Source of the DNA: Psococerastis gibbosa
Lineage: Eukaryota; Arthropoda; Insecta; Psocodea; Psocidae
Length of the DNA: 64,000 bases
NCBI GenBank assembly: GCA_963971405.1
Contig: OZ020490.1
Location: forward strand, 34,683,464 to 34,747,463
Direction of reading: 5' to 3'
The position numbers and the translations under genes were made by a program. Each line of letters opens with the position of its first letter. Position 1 is the stretch's first letter. This document shows, piece by piece, positions 1 through 16,300 of the stretch. A model generated the notes under the pieces. It was not told where the DNA came from. It made no database searches and saw nothing but the letters and a program-made list of their open reading frames with translations.

Positions 1-2199
1 TAGCTACATTTACACCGATGAACACGTAGGAGCAATCGCATGATGTTTAGTACAATACAATGAGCCAAAATAAGCAAAATTAAGACACCCATTTTTTTTC
101 AAGACCTTTAAAAAAAATAAAATAAGTCAATAGCTATTTTTCGTATTCATATCGAATGAATTTTTTTTAGCTACATTTAAACCGATTAACACGCAGGAGC
201 AATTGCTTAATGTTAAGTACAATACAATGAGCGAAAATAATCAAAATTATGACACCCATATCATTTCGAGACCTTCAGAAAAATAAAATAAGTATATAGC
301 TATTTTTCGTATTCATCTCAAATGAATTTTTTTTAGCTAAATTTAAACCGATTTACCTGCAGGAGCAATTTCTTAATGTTAAGTACAATACAATGAGCCA
401 AAATAAGCAAAAGTAAGACACCCATATAACTTGATGACCTTTAAAAAAAATAAAATAAGTAGCCTAAATAGCTATTTTTCGTATTCTTGCCGTATGAATT
501 TTTTTAAGCTACATTTACACCGATGAACACGCAGCAGCAATTGCTTAATGTTAGGTACATTACAATGAGCCAAAATAAGCAAAATTAAGACACCCATATT
601 TTTTCAAGACCTTTAAAAAAAATAAAATAAGTCAATAGCTATTTTTCGTATTCATATCGAATGAATTTTTTTTAGCTAAATTTAAACCGATTTACCTGCA
701 GGAGCAATTTCTTATTGTTAAGTACAATACAGTGAGCCTAAATAAGCAAAATTTAGACACCCATTTTTTTTCAAGACCTTTAAAAAAATAAAATAAGTAA
801 ATAGCTATTTTTCGAATTCTTGCCGTAAGAATTTTTTTTAGCAACATTTACACCGATGAACATGCAGGAGCAATTGCTCAATTTTAAGTACAATACAATG
901 AGCCAAAATAAGCTAAATTAAGACACCCATATCATTTCAAGACCTTTAAAAAAATAAAATAATTATATAGCTATTTTTCGTATTCTTGTCTAATGAATTT
1001 TTTTTAGCTACATTTACACCGATGAACACGTAGGAGCAATAGCTTAATGTTAAGTGCAATACAATGAGCCAAAATAAGCAAAATTTAGACACCCATATCA
1101 TTCCAGACCTTTAAAAAAAATAAAATAAGTAAATAGCCATTTTTCGTATTCTTGTCAAATGAATTTTTTGTAGCTACATTTACACCGATGAACACGCAGG
1201 AGCAATTGCTTAATGTTAGGTACAACACAATGAGCCAAAATATGCAAAATTAAGACACCCATATTTTTTCAAGACCTTTAAAAAAAATAAAATAAGTATA
1301 TAGCTATTTTTCGTATTCATATCGAATGAATTTTTTTTAGCTACATTTAAACCGATTAACACGCAGGAGCAATTGCTTAATGTTAAGTACAATACAATGA
1401 GCGAAAATAATCAAAACTAAGACACCCATATCATTTCGAGACCTTCAGAAAAATAAATAAGTATATAGCAATTTTTCGTATTCATGTCAAATGAATTTTT
1501 TTTAGCTAAATTTAAACCGATTTACCTGCAGGAGCAATTTCTTAATGTTAAGTACAATACAGTGAGCCAAAATAAGCAAAATTTTGACACCCATTTTTTT
1601 TCAAGACCTTTAAAAAAAATAAAATAAGTAAATAGGTATTTTTCGTATTCTTGTCTAATGAATTTTTTTTTGCTACATTTACACCGATGAACACGTAGGA
1701 GCAATAGCTTAATGTTAAGTACAATACAGTGAGCCAAAATATGCAAAATTACGACACCCATATCTTTTCAAGACCTTTAAAAAAATTAAATAAGTATATA
1801 GCTATTTTTCGTATTCTTGTCAAATGAATTTTTTTTAGCTAAATTTAAACCGATTTACGCGCAGGAGCAATTGCTTAATGTTAAGTACAATACAGTGAGC
1901 CAAAATAATCAAAATTAAGACACCCATATCATTTCGAGACCTTCAAAAAAATAAAATAAGTATATAGCTATTTTTCGTATTCATGTCAAATGAATTTTTT
2001 TTAGCTAAATTTAAACCGATTTACCTGCAGGAGCAATTTCTTAATGTTAAGTACAATACAGTGAGCCAAAATAAGCAAAATTTAGACACCCATTTTTTTT
2101 CAAGACCTTTAAAAAAATAAAATAAGTAAATAGCTATTTTTCGAATTCCTGCCGTAAGAATTTTTTTTAGCAACATTTACACCGATGAACATGCAGGAG

Positions 2200-5140
2200 C
2201 AATTTCTTAATGTTAAGTACAATACAGTGAGCCAAAATAAGCTAAATTAAGACACCCATATCATTTCAAGACCTTTAAAAAAAATAAATTAATTATATAG
2301 CTATTTTTCGTATTCTTGTCTAATGAATTTTTTTTAGCTACATTTACACCGATGAACACGTAGGAGCAATAGCTTAATGTTGAGTACAATACAATGAGCC
2401 AAAATATGCAAAATTAAGACACGCATATCTTTTCAAGACCTTTAAAAAAAATAAAATAAGTATATAGCTATTTTTCTTATTCTGGTCAAATGAATTTTTT
2501 TTAGCTAAATTTAAACCGATTTACGCGCAGGAGCAATTGCTTAATGTTAAGTACAATACAGTGAGCCAAAATAAGCAAAATTAAGACACCCATATCATTT
2601 CAAGACCTTTAAAAAAAATAAAATAAGTATATAGCTATTTTTCGTATTCTTGCCGAATGAATTTTTTGTAGCTACATTTACACCGATGAACACGCAGGAG
2701 CAATTGCTTAATGTTAGGTACAACACAATGAGCCAAAATAAGCAAAATTAAGACACCCATATTTTTTCAAGACCTTTAAAAAAAATAAAATAAGTCAATA
2801 GCTATTTTTCGTATTCATATCGAATGAATTTTTTTTAGCTACATTTAAACCGATTAACACGCAAGCAATTGCTTAATGTTAAGTACAATACAATGAGCGA
2901 AAATAATCAAAATTAAGACACCCATATCATTTCGAGACCTTCAAAAAAATAAAATAAGTATATAGCTATTTTTCGTATTCATGTCAAATGAATTTTTTTT
3001 AGCTAAATTTAAACCGATTAACCTGCAGGAGCAATTTCTTAATGTTAAGTACAATACAGTGAGCCAAAATAAGCAAAATTTAGACACCCATTTTTTTTCA
3101 AGACCTTTAAAAAAAATGAAATAATTACATAGCTATTTTTCGTATTCTTGTCTAATGAATTTTTTTTTAGCTAAATTTACACCGATGAACACGTAGGAGC
3201 AATAGCTTAATGTTAAGTACAATACAGTGAGCCAAAATATGCAAAATTACGACACCCATATCTTTTCAAGACCTTTAAAAAAAATAAAATAAGTATATAG
3301 CTTTTTTTCGTATTCATGTCAAATGAATTTTTTTTAGCTAAATTTAAACCGATTTACGCGCAGGAGCAATTGCTTAATGTTAAGTACAATACAGTGAGCC
3401 AAAATAATCAAAATTAAGACACCCATATCATTTCGAGACCTTCAAAAAAATAAAATAAGTATATAGCTATTTTTCGTATTCATGTCAAATGAATTTTTTT
3501 TAGCTAAATTTTTACCGATTTACCTGCAGGAGCAATTTCTTAATGTTAAGTACAATACAGTGAGCCAAAATAAGCAAAATTTAGACACCCATTTTTTTTC
3601 AAGACCTTTAAAAAAATAAAATAAGTAAATAGCTATTTTTCGAATTCCTGCCGTAAGAATTTTTTTTAGCAACATTTACACCGATGAACATGCAGGAGCA
3701 ATTTCTTAATGTTAAGTACAATACAGTGAGCCAAAATAAGCTAAATTAAGACACCCATATCATTTCAAGACCTTTAAAAAAAAAAAATTAATTATATAGC
3801 TATTTTTCGTATTCTTGTCAAATGAATTTTTTTTAGCTACATTTACACCGATGAACACGTAGGAGCAATAGCTTAATGTTGAGTACAATACAATGAGCCA
3901 AAATATGCAAAATTAAGACACGCATATCTTTTCAAGACCTTTAAAAAAAATAAAATAAGTATATAGCTATTTTTCTTATTCTTGTCAAATGAATTTTTTT
4001 TAGCTAAATTTATACCGATTTACGCGCAGGAGCAATTGCTTAATGTTAAGTACAATACAGTGAGCCAAAATAAGCAAAATTAAGACACCCATATCATTTC
4101 AAGACCTTTAAAAAAAATAAAATAAGTATATAGCTATTTTTCGTATTCTTACCGAATGAATTTTTTGTAGCTACATTTACACCGATGAACACGCAGGAGC
4201 AATTGCTTAATGTTAGGTACAACACAATGAGCCAAAATAAGCAAAATTAAGACACCCATATTTTTTCAAGACCTTTAAAAAAAATAAAATAAGTCAATAG
4301 CTATTTTTCGTATTCATATCGAATGAATTTTTTTTAGCTACATTTAAACCGATTAACACGCAAGCAATTGCTTAATGTTAAGTACAATACAATGAGCGAA
4401 AATAATCAAAATTAAGACACCCATATCATTTCGAGACCTTCAAAAAAATAAAATAAGTATATAGCTATTTTTCGTATTCATGTCAAATGAATTTTTTTTA
4501 GCTAAATTTAAACCGATTTACCTGCAGGAGCAATTTCTTAATGTTAAGTACAATACAGTGAGCCAAAATAAGCAAAATTTAGACACCCATTTTTTTTCAA
4601 GACCTTTAAAAAAAATAAAATAATTGTATAGCTATTTTTCGTATTCTTGTCTAATGAATTTTTTTTTAGCTAAATTTACACCGATGAACACGTAGGAGCA
4701 ATAGCTTAATGTTAAGTACAATACAGTGAGCCAAAATATGCAAAATTACGACACCCATATCTTTTCAAGACCTTTAAAAAAAATAAAATAAGTATATAGC
4801 TTTTTTTCGTATTCTTGTCAAATGAATTTTTTTTAGCTAAATTTAAACCGATTTACGTGCTGGAGCAATTGCTTGATGTTAAGTACAATACAGTGAGCCA
4901 AAATAAGCAAAATTAAGACACCCATATAACTTCATGACCTTTAAAAAAAATAAAATAAGTAAATAGCTATTTTTCGTATTCTTGCCGTATGAATTTTTTT
5001 AAGCTACATTTACACCGATGAACACGCAGGAGCAATTGCTTAATGTTAGGTACAATACAATGAGCCAAAATAAGCAAAATTAAGACACCCATATTTTTTC
5101 AAGACCTTTAAAAAAAATAAAATAAGTCAATAGCTATTTT
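2200..5140. repeat. Nine-monomer higher-order repeat (~1499 bp) in the satellite
   Basis: Two private variants recur at the same shift. GCAAGCAATT occurs at 2861 and 4360, and the mutated box AGCTTTTTTTCG occurs at 3299 and 4798. Both are 1499 bp apart, which is nine monomers. Block edges are approximate because I followed diagnostic variants, not an alignment. Confidence 0.75.
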
Positions 5141-8100
5141 TCGTACTCATATCGAATGAATTTTTTTTAGCTAAATTTAAACCGATTTACCTGCAGGAGC
5201 AATTTCTTAATGTTAAGTACAATACAGTGAGCCTAAATAAGCAAAATTTAGACACCCATTTTTTTTCAAGACCTTTAAAAAAATAAAATAAGTAAATAGC
5301 TATTTTTCGAATTCTTGCCGTAAGAATTTTTTTTAGCAACATTTACACCGATGAACATGCAGGAGCAATTGCTCAATTTTAAGTACAATACAATGAGCCA
5401 AAATAAGCTAAATTAAGACACCCATATCATTTCAAGACCTTTAAAAAAAATAAAATAATTATATAGCTATTTCTCGTATTCTTGTCTAATGAATTTTTTT
5501 TAGCTACATTTACACCGATGAACACGTAGGAGCAATAGCTTAATGTTTAGTACAATACAATGAGCCAAAATAAGCAAAATTTAGACACCCATATCATTCC
5601 AGACCTTTAAAAAAAATAAAATAAGTAAATAGCCATTTTTCGTATTCTTGTCAAATGAATTTTTTTTAGCTAAATTTAAACCGATTTACCTGCAGGAGCA
5701 ATTTCTTAATGTTAACTACAATACAGTGAGCCTAAATAAGCAAAATTTAGACACCCATATCATTTCAAGACCTTTAAAAAAAATAAAATAAGTATATAGC
5801 TATTTTTCGTATTCTTACCGAATGAATTTTTTGTAGCTACATTTACACCGATGAACACGCAGGAGCAATTGCTTAATGTTAGGTACAACACAATGAGCCA
5901 AAATAAGCAAAATTAAGACACCCATATTTTTTCAAGACCTTTAAAAAAAATAAAATAAGTCAATAGCTATTTTTCGTATTCATATCGAATGAATTTTTTT
6001 TAGCTAAATTTAAACCGATTTACCTGCAGGAGCAATTTCTTAATGTTAAGTACAATACAGTGAGCCAAAATAAGCAAAATTTAGACACCCATTTTTTTTC
6101 AAGACCTTTAAAAAAAATAAAATAATTATATAGCTATTTTTCGTATTCATGTCTAATGAATTTTTTTTTAGCTAAATTTACACCGATGAACACGTAGGAG
6201 CAATAGCTTAATGTTAGGTACAATACAATGAGCCAAAATAAGCAAAATTAAGACACCCATATTTTTTCAAGACCTTTAAAAAAAATAAAATAAGTCAATA
6301 GCTATTTTTCGTATTCATATCGAATGAATTTTTTTTAGCTAAATTTAAACCGATTTACCTGCAGGAGCAATTTCTTAATGTTAAGTACAATACAGTGAGC
6401 CTAAATAAGCAAAATTTAGACACCCATTTTTTTTCAAGACCTTTAAAAAAATAAAATAAGTATATAGCTATTTTTCGAATTCTTGCCGTAAGAATTTTTT
6501 TTAGCAACATTTACACCGATGAACATGCAGGAGCAATTGCTCAATTTTAAGTACAATACAATGAGCCAAAATAAGCTAAATTAAGACACCCATATCATTT
6601 CAAGACCTTTAAAAAAAATAAAATAATTATATAGCTATTTCTCGTATTCTTGTCTAATGAATTTTTTTTAGCTACATTTACACCGATGAACACGTAGGAG
6701 CAATAGCTTAATGTTTAGTACAATACAATGAGCCAAAATAAGCAAAATTTAGACACCCATATCATTCCAGACCTTTAAAAAAATAAAATAAGTAAATAGC
6801 CATTTTTCGTATTCTTGTCAAATGAATTTTTTGTAGCTACATTTACACCGATGAACACGCAGGAGCAATTGCTTAATGTTAGGTACAACACAATGAGCCA
6901 AAATAAGCAAAATTAAGACACCCATATCATTTCAAGACCTTTAAAAAAAATAAAATAAGTCAATAGCTATTTTTCGTATTCATATCGAATGAATTTTTTT
7001 TAGCTACATTTAAACCGATTAACACGCAGGAGCAATTGCTTAATGTTAAGTACAATACAATGAGCGAAAATAATCAAAACTAAGACACCCATATCATTTC
7101 GAGACCTTCAGAAAAATAAAATAAGTATATAGCTATTTTTCGTATTCATGTCAAATGAATTTTTTTTAGCTAAATTTAAACCGATTTACCTGCAGGAGCA
7201 ATTTCTTAATGTTAAGTACAATACAGTGAGCCAAAATAAGCAAAATTTAGACACCCATTTTTTTTCAAGACCTTTAAAAAAAATAAAATAAGTAAATAGC
7301 TATTTTTCGTATTCTTGTCTAATGAATTTTTTTTAGCTACATTTACACCGATGAACACGTAGGAGCAATAGCTTAATGTTGAGTACAATACAATGAGCCA
7401 AAATATGCAAAATTAAGACACGCATATCTTTTCAAGACCTTTAAAAAAAATAAAATAAGTATATAGCTATTTTTCGTATTCTTGTCAAATGAATTTTTTT
7501 TAGCTAAATTTAAACCGATTTACGCGCAGGAGCAATTGCTTAATGTTAAGTACAATACAGTGAGCCAAAATAATCAAAATTAAGACACCCATATCATTTC
7601 GAGACCTTCAAAAAAATAAAATAAGTATATAGCTATTTTTCGTATTCATTTCAAATGAATTTTTTTTAGCTAAATTTAAACCGATTTACCTGCAGGAGCA
7701 ATTTCTTAATGTTAAGTACAATACAGTGAGCCAAAATAAGCAAAATTTAGACACCCATTTTTTTTCAAGACCTTTAAAAAAATAAAATAAGTAAATAGCT
7801 ATTTTTCGAATTCCTGCCGTAAGAATTTTTTTTAGCAACATTTACACCGATGAACATGCAGGAGCAATTTCTTAATGTTAAGTACAATACAGTGAGCCAA
7901 AATAAGCTAAATTAAGACACCCATATCATTTCAAGACCTTTAAAAAAAATAAAATAATTATATAGCTATTTTTCGTATTCTTGTCTAATGAATTTTTTTT
8001 AGCTACATTTACACCGATGAACACGTAGGAGCAATAGCTTAATGTTAAGTACAATAAAATGAGCCAAAATATGCAAAATTAAGACACGCATATCTTTTCA

Positions 8101-10304
8101 AGACCTTTAAAAAAAATAAAATAAGTATATAGCTATTTTTCTTATTCTTGTCAAATGAATTTTTTTTAGCTAAATTTAAACCGATTTACGCGCAGGAGCA
8201 ATTGCTTAATGTTAAGTACAATACAGTGAGCCAAAATAAGCAAAATTTAGACACCCATTTTTTTTCAAGACCTTTAAAAAAATAAAATAAGTAAATAGCT
8301 ATTTTTCGAATTCCTGCCGTAAGAATTTTTTTTAGCAACATTTACACCGATGAACATGCAGGAGCAATTTCTTAATGTTAAGTACAATACAGTGAGCCAA
8401 AATAAGCTAAATTAAGACACCCATATCATTTCAAGACCTTTAAAAAAAATAAAATAATTATATAGCTATTTTTCGTATTCTTGTCTAATGAATTTTTTTT
8501 AGCTACATTTACACCGATGAACACGTAGGAGCAATAGCTTAATGTTAAGTACAATAAAATGAGCCAAAATATGCAAAATTAAGACACGCATATCTTTTCA
8601 AGACCTTTAAAAAAAATAAAATAAGTATATAGCTATTTTTCTTATTCTTGTCAAATGAATTTTTTTTAGCTAAATTTAAACCGATTTACGCGCAGGAGCA
8701 ATTGCTTAATGTTAAGTACAATACAGTGAGCCAAAATAAGCAAAATTAAGACACCCATATCATTTCAAGACCTTTAAAAAAAATAAAATAAGTATATAGC
8801 TATTTTTCGTATTCTTGCCGAATGAATTTTTTGTAGCTACATTTACACCGATGAACACGCAGGAGCAATTGCTTAATGTTAGGTACAACACAATGAGCCA
8901 AAATAAGCAAAATTAAGACACCCATATTTTTTCAAGACCTTTAAAAAAAATAAAATAAGTCAATAGCTATTTTTCGTATTCATATCGAATGAATTTTTTT
9001 TAGCTACATTTAAACCGATTAACACGCAAGCAATTGCTTAATGTTAAGTACAATACAATGAGCGAAAATAATCAAAATTAAGACACCCATATCATTTCGA
9101 GACCTTCAAAAAAATAAAATAAGTATATAGCTATTTTTCGTATTCATGTCAAATGAATTTTTTTTAGCTAAATTGAAACCGATTTACCTGCAGGAGCAAT
9201 TTCTTAATGTTAAGTACAATACAGTGAGCCAAAATAAGCAAAATTAAGACACCCATATCATTTCAAGACCTTTAAAAAAAATAAAATAAGTATATAGCTA
9301 TTTTTCGTATTCTTACCGAATGAATTTTTTGTAGCTACATTTACACCGATGAACACGCAGGAGCAATTGCTTAATGTTAGGTACAACACAATGAGCCAAA
9401 ATAAGCAAAATTAAGACACCCATATTTTTTCAAGACCTTTAAAAAAAATAAAATAAGTCAATAGCTATTTTTCGTATTCATATCGAATGAATTTTTTTTA
9501 GCTACATTTAAACCGATTAACACGCAAGCAATTGCTTAATGTTAAGTACAATACAATGAGCGAAAATAATCAAAATTAAGACACCCATATCATTTCGAGA
9601 CCTTCAAAAAAATAAAATAAGTATATAGCTATTTTTCGTATTCATGTCAAATGAATTTTTTTTAGCTAAATTTAAACCGATTTACCTGCAGGAGCAATTT
9701 CTTAATGTTAAGTACAATACAGTGAGCCAAAATAAGCAAAATTTAGACACCCATTTTTTTTCAAGACCTTTAAAAAAAATAAAATAATTGTATAGCTATT
9801 TTTCGTATTCTTGTCTAATGAATTTTTTTTTAGCTAAATTTACACCGATGAACACGTAGGAGCAATAGCTTAATGTTAAGTACAATACAGTGAGCCAAAA
9901 TATGCAAAATTACGACACCCATATCTTTTCAAGACCTTTAAAAAAAATAAAATAAGTATATAGCTTTTTTTCGTATTCTTGTCAAATGAATTTTTTTTAG
10001 CTACATTTAAACCGATTTACGTGCAGGAGCAATTGCTTAATGTTAAGTACAATACAGTGAGCCAAAATAAGCAAAATTAAGACACCCATATAACTTCATG
10101 ACCTTTAAAAAAAATAAAATAAGTAAATAGCTATTTTTCGTATTCTTGCCGTATGAATTTTTTTAAGCTACATTTACACCGATGAACACGCAGGAGCAAT
10201 TGCTTAATGTTAGGTACAATACAATGAGCCAAAATAAGCAAAATTAAGACACCCATATTTTTTCAAGACCTTTAAAAAAAATAAAATAAGTCAATAGCTA
10301 TTTT

Positions 10305-13300
10305 TCGTACTCATATCGAATGAATTTTTTTTAGCTAAATTTAAACCGATTTACCTGCAGGAGCAATTTCTTAATGTTAAGTACAATACAGTGAGCCTAA
10401 ATAAGCAAAATTTAGACACCCATTTTTTTTCAAGACCTTTAAAAAAATAAAATAAGTAAATAGCTATTTTTCGAATTCTTGCCGTAAGAATTTTTTTTAG
10501 CAACATTTACACCGATGAACATGCAGGAGCAATTGCTCAATTTTAAGTACAATACAATGAGCCAAAATAAGCTAAATTAAGACACCCATATCATTTCAAG
10601 ACCTTTAAAAAAAATAAAATAATTATATAGCTATTTCTCGTATTCTTGTCTAATGAATTTTTTTTAGCTACATTTACACCGATGAACACGTAGGAGCAAT
10701 AGCTTAATGTTTAGTACAATACAATGAGCCAAAATAAGCAAAATTTAGACACCCATATCATTCCAGACCTTTAAAAAAAATAAAATAAGTAAATAGCCAT
10801 TTTTCGTATTCATGCCAAATGAATTTTTTTTAGCTAAATTTAAACCGATTTACCTGAAGAAGCAATTTCTTAATGTTAACTACAATACAGTGAGCCTAAA
10901 TAAGCAAAATTAAGACACCCATATCATTTCAAGACCTTTAAAAAAAATAAAATAAGTATATAGCTATTTTTCGTATTCTTACCGAATGAATTTTTTGTAG
11001 CTACATTTACACCGATGAACACGCAGGAGCAATTGCTTAATGTTAGGTACAACACAATGAGCCAAAATAAGCAAAATTAAGACACCCATATTTTTTCAAG
11101 ACCTTTAAAAAAAATAAAATAAGTCAATAGCTATTTTTCGTATTCATATCGAATGAATTTTTTTTAGCTAAATTTAAACCGATTTACCTGCAGGAGCAAT
11201 TTCTTAATGTTAAGTACAATACAGTGAGCCAAAATAAGCAAAATTTAGACACCCATTTTTTTTCAAGACCTTTAAAAAAAATAAAATAATTATATAGCTA
11301 TTTTTCGTATTCTTGTCTAATGAATTTTTTTTTTAGCTAAATTTACACCGATGAACACGTAGGAGCAATAGCTTAATGTTAAGTACAATACAGTGAGCCA
11401 AAATATGCAAAATTACGACACCCATATCTTTTCAAAACCTTTAAAAAAAATAAAATAAGTATATAGCTTTTTTTCGTATTCTTGTCAAATGAATTTTTTT
11501 TAGCTAAATTTAAACCGATTTACGTGCAGGAGCAATTGCTTAATGTTAAGTGCAATACAGTGAGCCAAAATAAGCAAAATTAAGACACCCATATAACTTC
11601 ATGACCTTTAAAAAAAATAAAATAAGTAAATAGCTATTTTTCGTATTCTTGCCGTATGAATTTTTTTAAGCTACATTTACACCGATGAACACGCAGGAGC
11701 AATTGCTTAATGTTAGGTACAATACAATGAGCCAAAATAAGCAAAATTAAGACACCCATATTTTTTCAAGACCTTTAAAAAAAATAAAATAAGTCAATAG
11801 CTATTTTTCGTATTCATATCGAATGAATTTTTTTTAGCTAAATTTAAACCGATTTACCTGCAGGAGCAATTTCTTAATGTTAAGTACAATACAGTGAGCC
11901 TAAATAAGCAAAATTTGGACACCCATTTTTTTTCAAGACCTTTAAAAAAATAAAATAAGTAAATAGCTATTTTTCGAATTCTTGCCGTAAGAATTTTTTT
12001 TAGCAACATTTACACCGATGAACATGCAGGAGCAATTGCTCAATTTTAAGTACAATACAATGAGCCAAAATAAGCTAAATTAAGACACGCATATCATTTC
12101 AAGACCTTTAAAAAAAATAAAATAATTATATAGCTATTTCTCGTATTCTTGTCTAATGAATTTTTTTTAGCTACATTTACACCGATGAACACGTAGGAGC
12201 AATAGCTTAATGTTTAGTACAATACAATGAGCCAAAATAAGCAAAATTTAGACACCCATATCATTCCAGACCTTTAAAAAAATAAAATAAGTAAATAGCC
12301 ATTTTTCGTATTCTTGTCAAATGAATTTTTTGTAGCTACATTTACACCGATGAACACGCAGGAGCAATTGCTTAATGTTAGGTACAACACAATGAGCCAA
12401 AATAAGCAAAATTAAGACACCCATATCATTTCAAGACCTTTAAAAAAAATAAAATAAGTCAATAGCTATTTTTCGTATTCATATCGAATGAATTTTTTTT
12501 AGCTACATTTAAACCGATTAACACGCAGGAGCAATTGCTTAATGTTAAGTACAATACAATGAGCGAAAATAATCAAAACTAAGACACCCATATCATTTCG
12601 AGACCTTCAGAAAAATAAAATAAGTATATAGCTATTTTTCGTATTCATGTCAAATGAATTTTTTTTAGCTAAATTTAAACCGATTTACCTGCAGGAGCAA
12701 TTTCTTAATGTTAAGTACAATACAGTGAGCCAAAATAAGCAAAATTTAGACACCCATTTTTTTTCAAGACCTTTAAAAAAAATAAAATAAGTAAATAGCT
12801 ATTTTTCGTATTCTTGTCTAATGAATTTTTTTTAGCTACATTTACACCGATGAACACGTAGGAGCAATAGCTTAATGTTAAGTACAATACAGTGAGCCAA
12901 AATATGCAAAATTACGACACCCATATCTTTTCAAGACCTTTAAAAAAAAAAAAATAATTATATAGCTATTTTTCGTATTCTTGTCTAATGAATTTTTTTT
13001 AGCTACATTTACTCCGATGAACACGTAGGAGCAATAGCTTAATGTTAAGTACAATAAAATGAGCCAAAATATGCAAAATTAAGACACGCATATCTTTTCA
13101 AGACCTTTAAAAAAAATAAAATAAGTAAATAGCTATTTTTCGAATTCCTGCCGTAAGAATTTTTTTTAGCAACATTTACACCGATGAACATGCAGGAGCA
13201 ATTTCTTAATGTTAAGTACAATACAGTGAGCCAAAATAAGCTAAATTAAGACACCCATATCATTTCAAGACCTTTAAAAAAAATAAAATAATTATATAGC

Positions 13301-16300
13301 TATTTTTCGTATTCTTGTCTAATGAATTTTTTTTATCTACATTTACACCGATGAACACGTAGGAGCAATAGCTTAATGTTAAGTACAATAAAATGAGCCA
13401 AAATATGCAAAATTAAGACACGCATATCTTTTCAAGACCTTTAAAAAAAATAAAATAAGTATATAGCTATTTTTCTTATTCTTGTCAAATGAATTTTTTT
13501 TAGCTAAATTTAAACCGATTTACGCGCAGGAGCAATTGCTTAATGTTAAGTACAATACAGTGAGCCAAAATAAGCAAAATTAAGACACCCATATCATTTC
13601 AAGACCTTTAAAAAAAATAAAATAAGTATATAGCTATTTTTCGTATTCTTGCCGAATGAATTTTTTGTAGCTACATTTACACCGATGAACACGCAGGAGC
13701 AATTGCTTAATGTTAAGTACAATACAGTGAGCCAAAATAAGCAAAATTAAGACACCCATATAACTTCATGACCTTTAAAAAAAATAAAATAAGTAAATAG
13801 CTATTTTTCGTATTCTTGCCGTATGAATTTTTTTAAGCTACATTTACACCGATGAACACGCAGGAGCAATTGCTTAATGTTAGGTACAATACAATGAGCC
13901 AAAATAAGCAAAATTAAGACACCCATATTTTTTCAAGACCTTTAAAAAAAATAAAATAAGTCAATAGCTATTTTTCGTACTCATATCGAATGAATTTTTT
14001 TTAGCTAAATTTAAACCGATTTACCTGCAGGAGCAATTTCTTAATGTTAAGTACAATACAGTGAGCCTAAATAAGCAAAATTTAGACACCCATTTTTTTT
14101 CAAGACCTTTAAAAAAATAAAATAAGTAAATAGCTATTTTTCGAATTCTTGCCGTAAGAATTTTTTTTAGCAACATTTACACCGATGAACATGCAGGAGC
14201 AATTGCTCAATTTTAAGTACAATACAATGAGCCAAAATAAGCTAAATTAAGACACCCATATCATTTCAAGACCTTTAAAAAAAATAAAATAATTATATAG
14301 CTATTTCTCGTATTCTTGTCTAATGAATTTTTTTTAGCTACATTTACACCGATGAACACGTAGGAGCAATAGCTTAATGTTTAGTACAATACAATGAGCC
14401 AAAATAAGCAAAATTTAGACACCCATATCATTCCAGACCTTTAAAAAAAATAAAATAAGTAAATAGCCATTTTTCGTATTCATGCCAAATGAATTTTTTT
14501 TAGCTAAATTTAAACCGATTTACCTGCAGGAGCAATTTCTTAATGTTAACTACAATACAGTGAGCCTAAATAAGCAAAATTTAGACACCCATATCATTTC
14601 AAGACCTTTAAAAAAAATAAAATAAGTATATAGCTATTTTTCGTATTCTTACCGAATGAATTTTTTGTAGCTACATTTACACCGATGAACACGCAGGAGC
14701 AATTGCTTAATGTTAGGTACAACACAATGAGCCAAAATAAGCAAAATTAAGACACCCATATTTTTTCAAGACCTTTAAAAAAAATAAAATAAGTCAATAG
14801 CTATTTTTCGTATTCATATCGAATGAATTTTTTTTAGCTAAATTTAAACCGATTTACCTGCAGGAGCAATTTCTTAATGTTAAGTACAATACAGTGAGCC
14901 AAAATAAGCAAAATTTAGACACCCATTTTTTTTCAAGACCTTTAAAAAAAATAAAATAATTATATAGCTATTTTTCGTATTCTTGTCTAATGAATTTTTT
15001 TTTAGCTAAATTTACACCGATGAACACGTAGGAGCAATAGCTTAATGTTAAGTACAATACAGTGAGCCAAAATATGCAAAATTACGACACCCATATCTTT
15101 TCAAAACCTTTAAAAAAAATAAAATAAGTATTTAGCTTTTTTTCGTATTCTTGTCAAATGAATTTTTTTTAGCTAAATTTAAACCGATTTACGTGCAGGA
15201 GCAATTGCTTAATGTTAAGTGCAATACAGTGAGCCAAAATAAGCAAAATTAAGACACCCATATAACTTCATGACCTTTAAAAAAAATAAAATAAGTAAAT
15301 AGCTATTTTTCGTATTCTTGCCGTATGAATTTTTTTAAGCTACATTTACACCGATGAACACGCAGGAGCAATTGCTTAATGTTAGGTACAATACAATGAG
15401 CCAAAATAAGCAAAATTAAGACACCCATATTTTTTCAAGACCTTTAAAAAAAATAAAATAAGTCCATAGCTATTTTTCGTATTCATATCGAATGAATTTT
15501 TTTTAGCTAAATTTAAACCGATTTACCTGCAGGAGCAATTTCTTAATGTTAAGTACAATACAGTGAGCCTAAATAAGCAAAATTTAGACACCCATTTTTT
15601 TTCAAGACCTTTAAAAAAATAAAATAAGTAAATAGCTATTTTTCGAATTCTTGCCGTAAGAATTTTTTTTAGCAACATTTACACCGATGAACATGCAGGA
15701 GCAATTGCTCAATTTTAAGTACAATACAATGAGCCAAAATAAGCTAAATTAAGACACGCATATCATTTCAAGACCTTTAAAAAAAATAAAATAATTATAT
15801 AGCTATTTCTCGTATTCTTGTCTAATGAATTTTTTTTAGCTACATTTACACCGATGAACACGTAGGAGCAATAGCTTAATGTTTAGTACAATACAATGAG
15901 CCAAAATAAGCAAAATTTAGACACCCATATCATTCCAGACCTTTAAAAAAATAAAATAAGTAAATAGCCATTTTTCGTATTCTTGTCAAATGAATTTTTT
16001 GTAGCTACATTTACACCGATGAACACGCAGGAGCAATTGCTTAATGTTAGGTACAACACAATGAGCCAAAATAAGCAAAATTAAGACACCCATATCATTT
16101 CAAGACCTTTAAAAAAAATAAAATAAGTCAATAGCTATTTTTCGTATTCATATCGAATGAATTTTTTTTAGCTACATTTAAACCGATTAACACGCAGGAG
16201 CAATTGCTTAATGTTAAGTACAATACAATGAGCGAAAATAATCAAAACTAAGACACCCATATCATTTCGAGACCTTCAGAAAAATAAAATAAGTATATAG

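Noticed and set aside
1522-1761. Minus-strand 79-codon frame (and similar frames at 35281-35568 and 36959-37171)
   Set aside because: They are translations of satellite monomers; the peptide repeats with the monomer and the frame is broken in most units.
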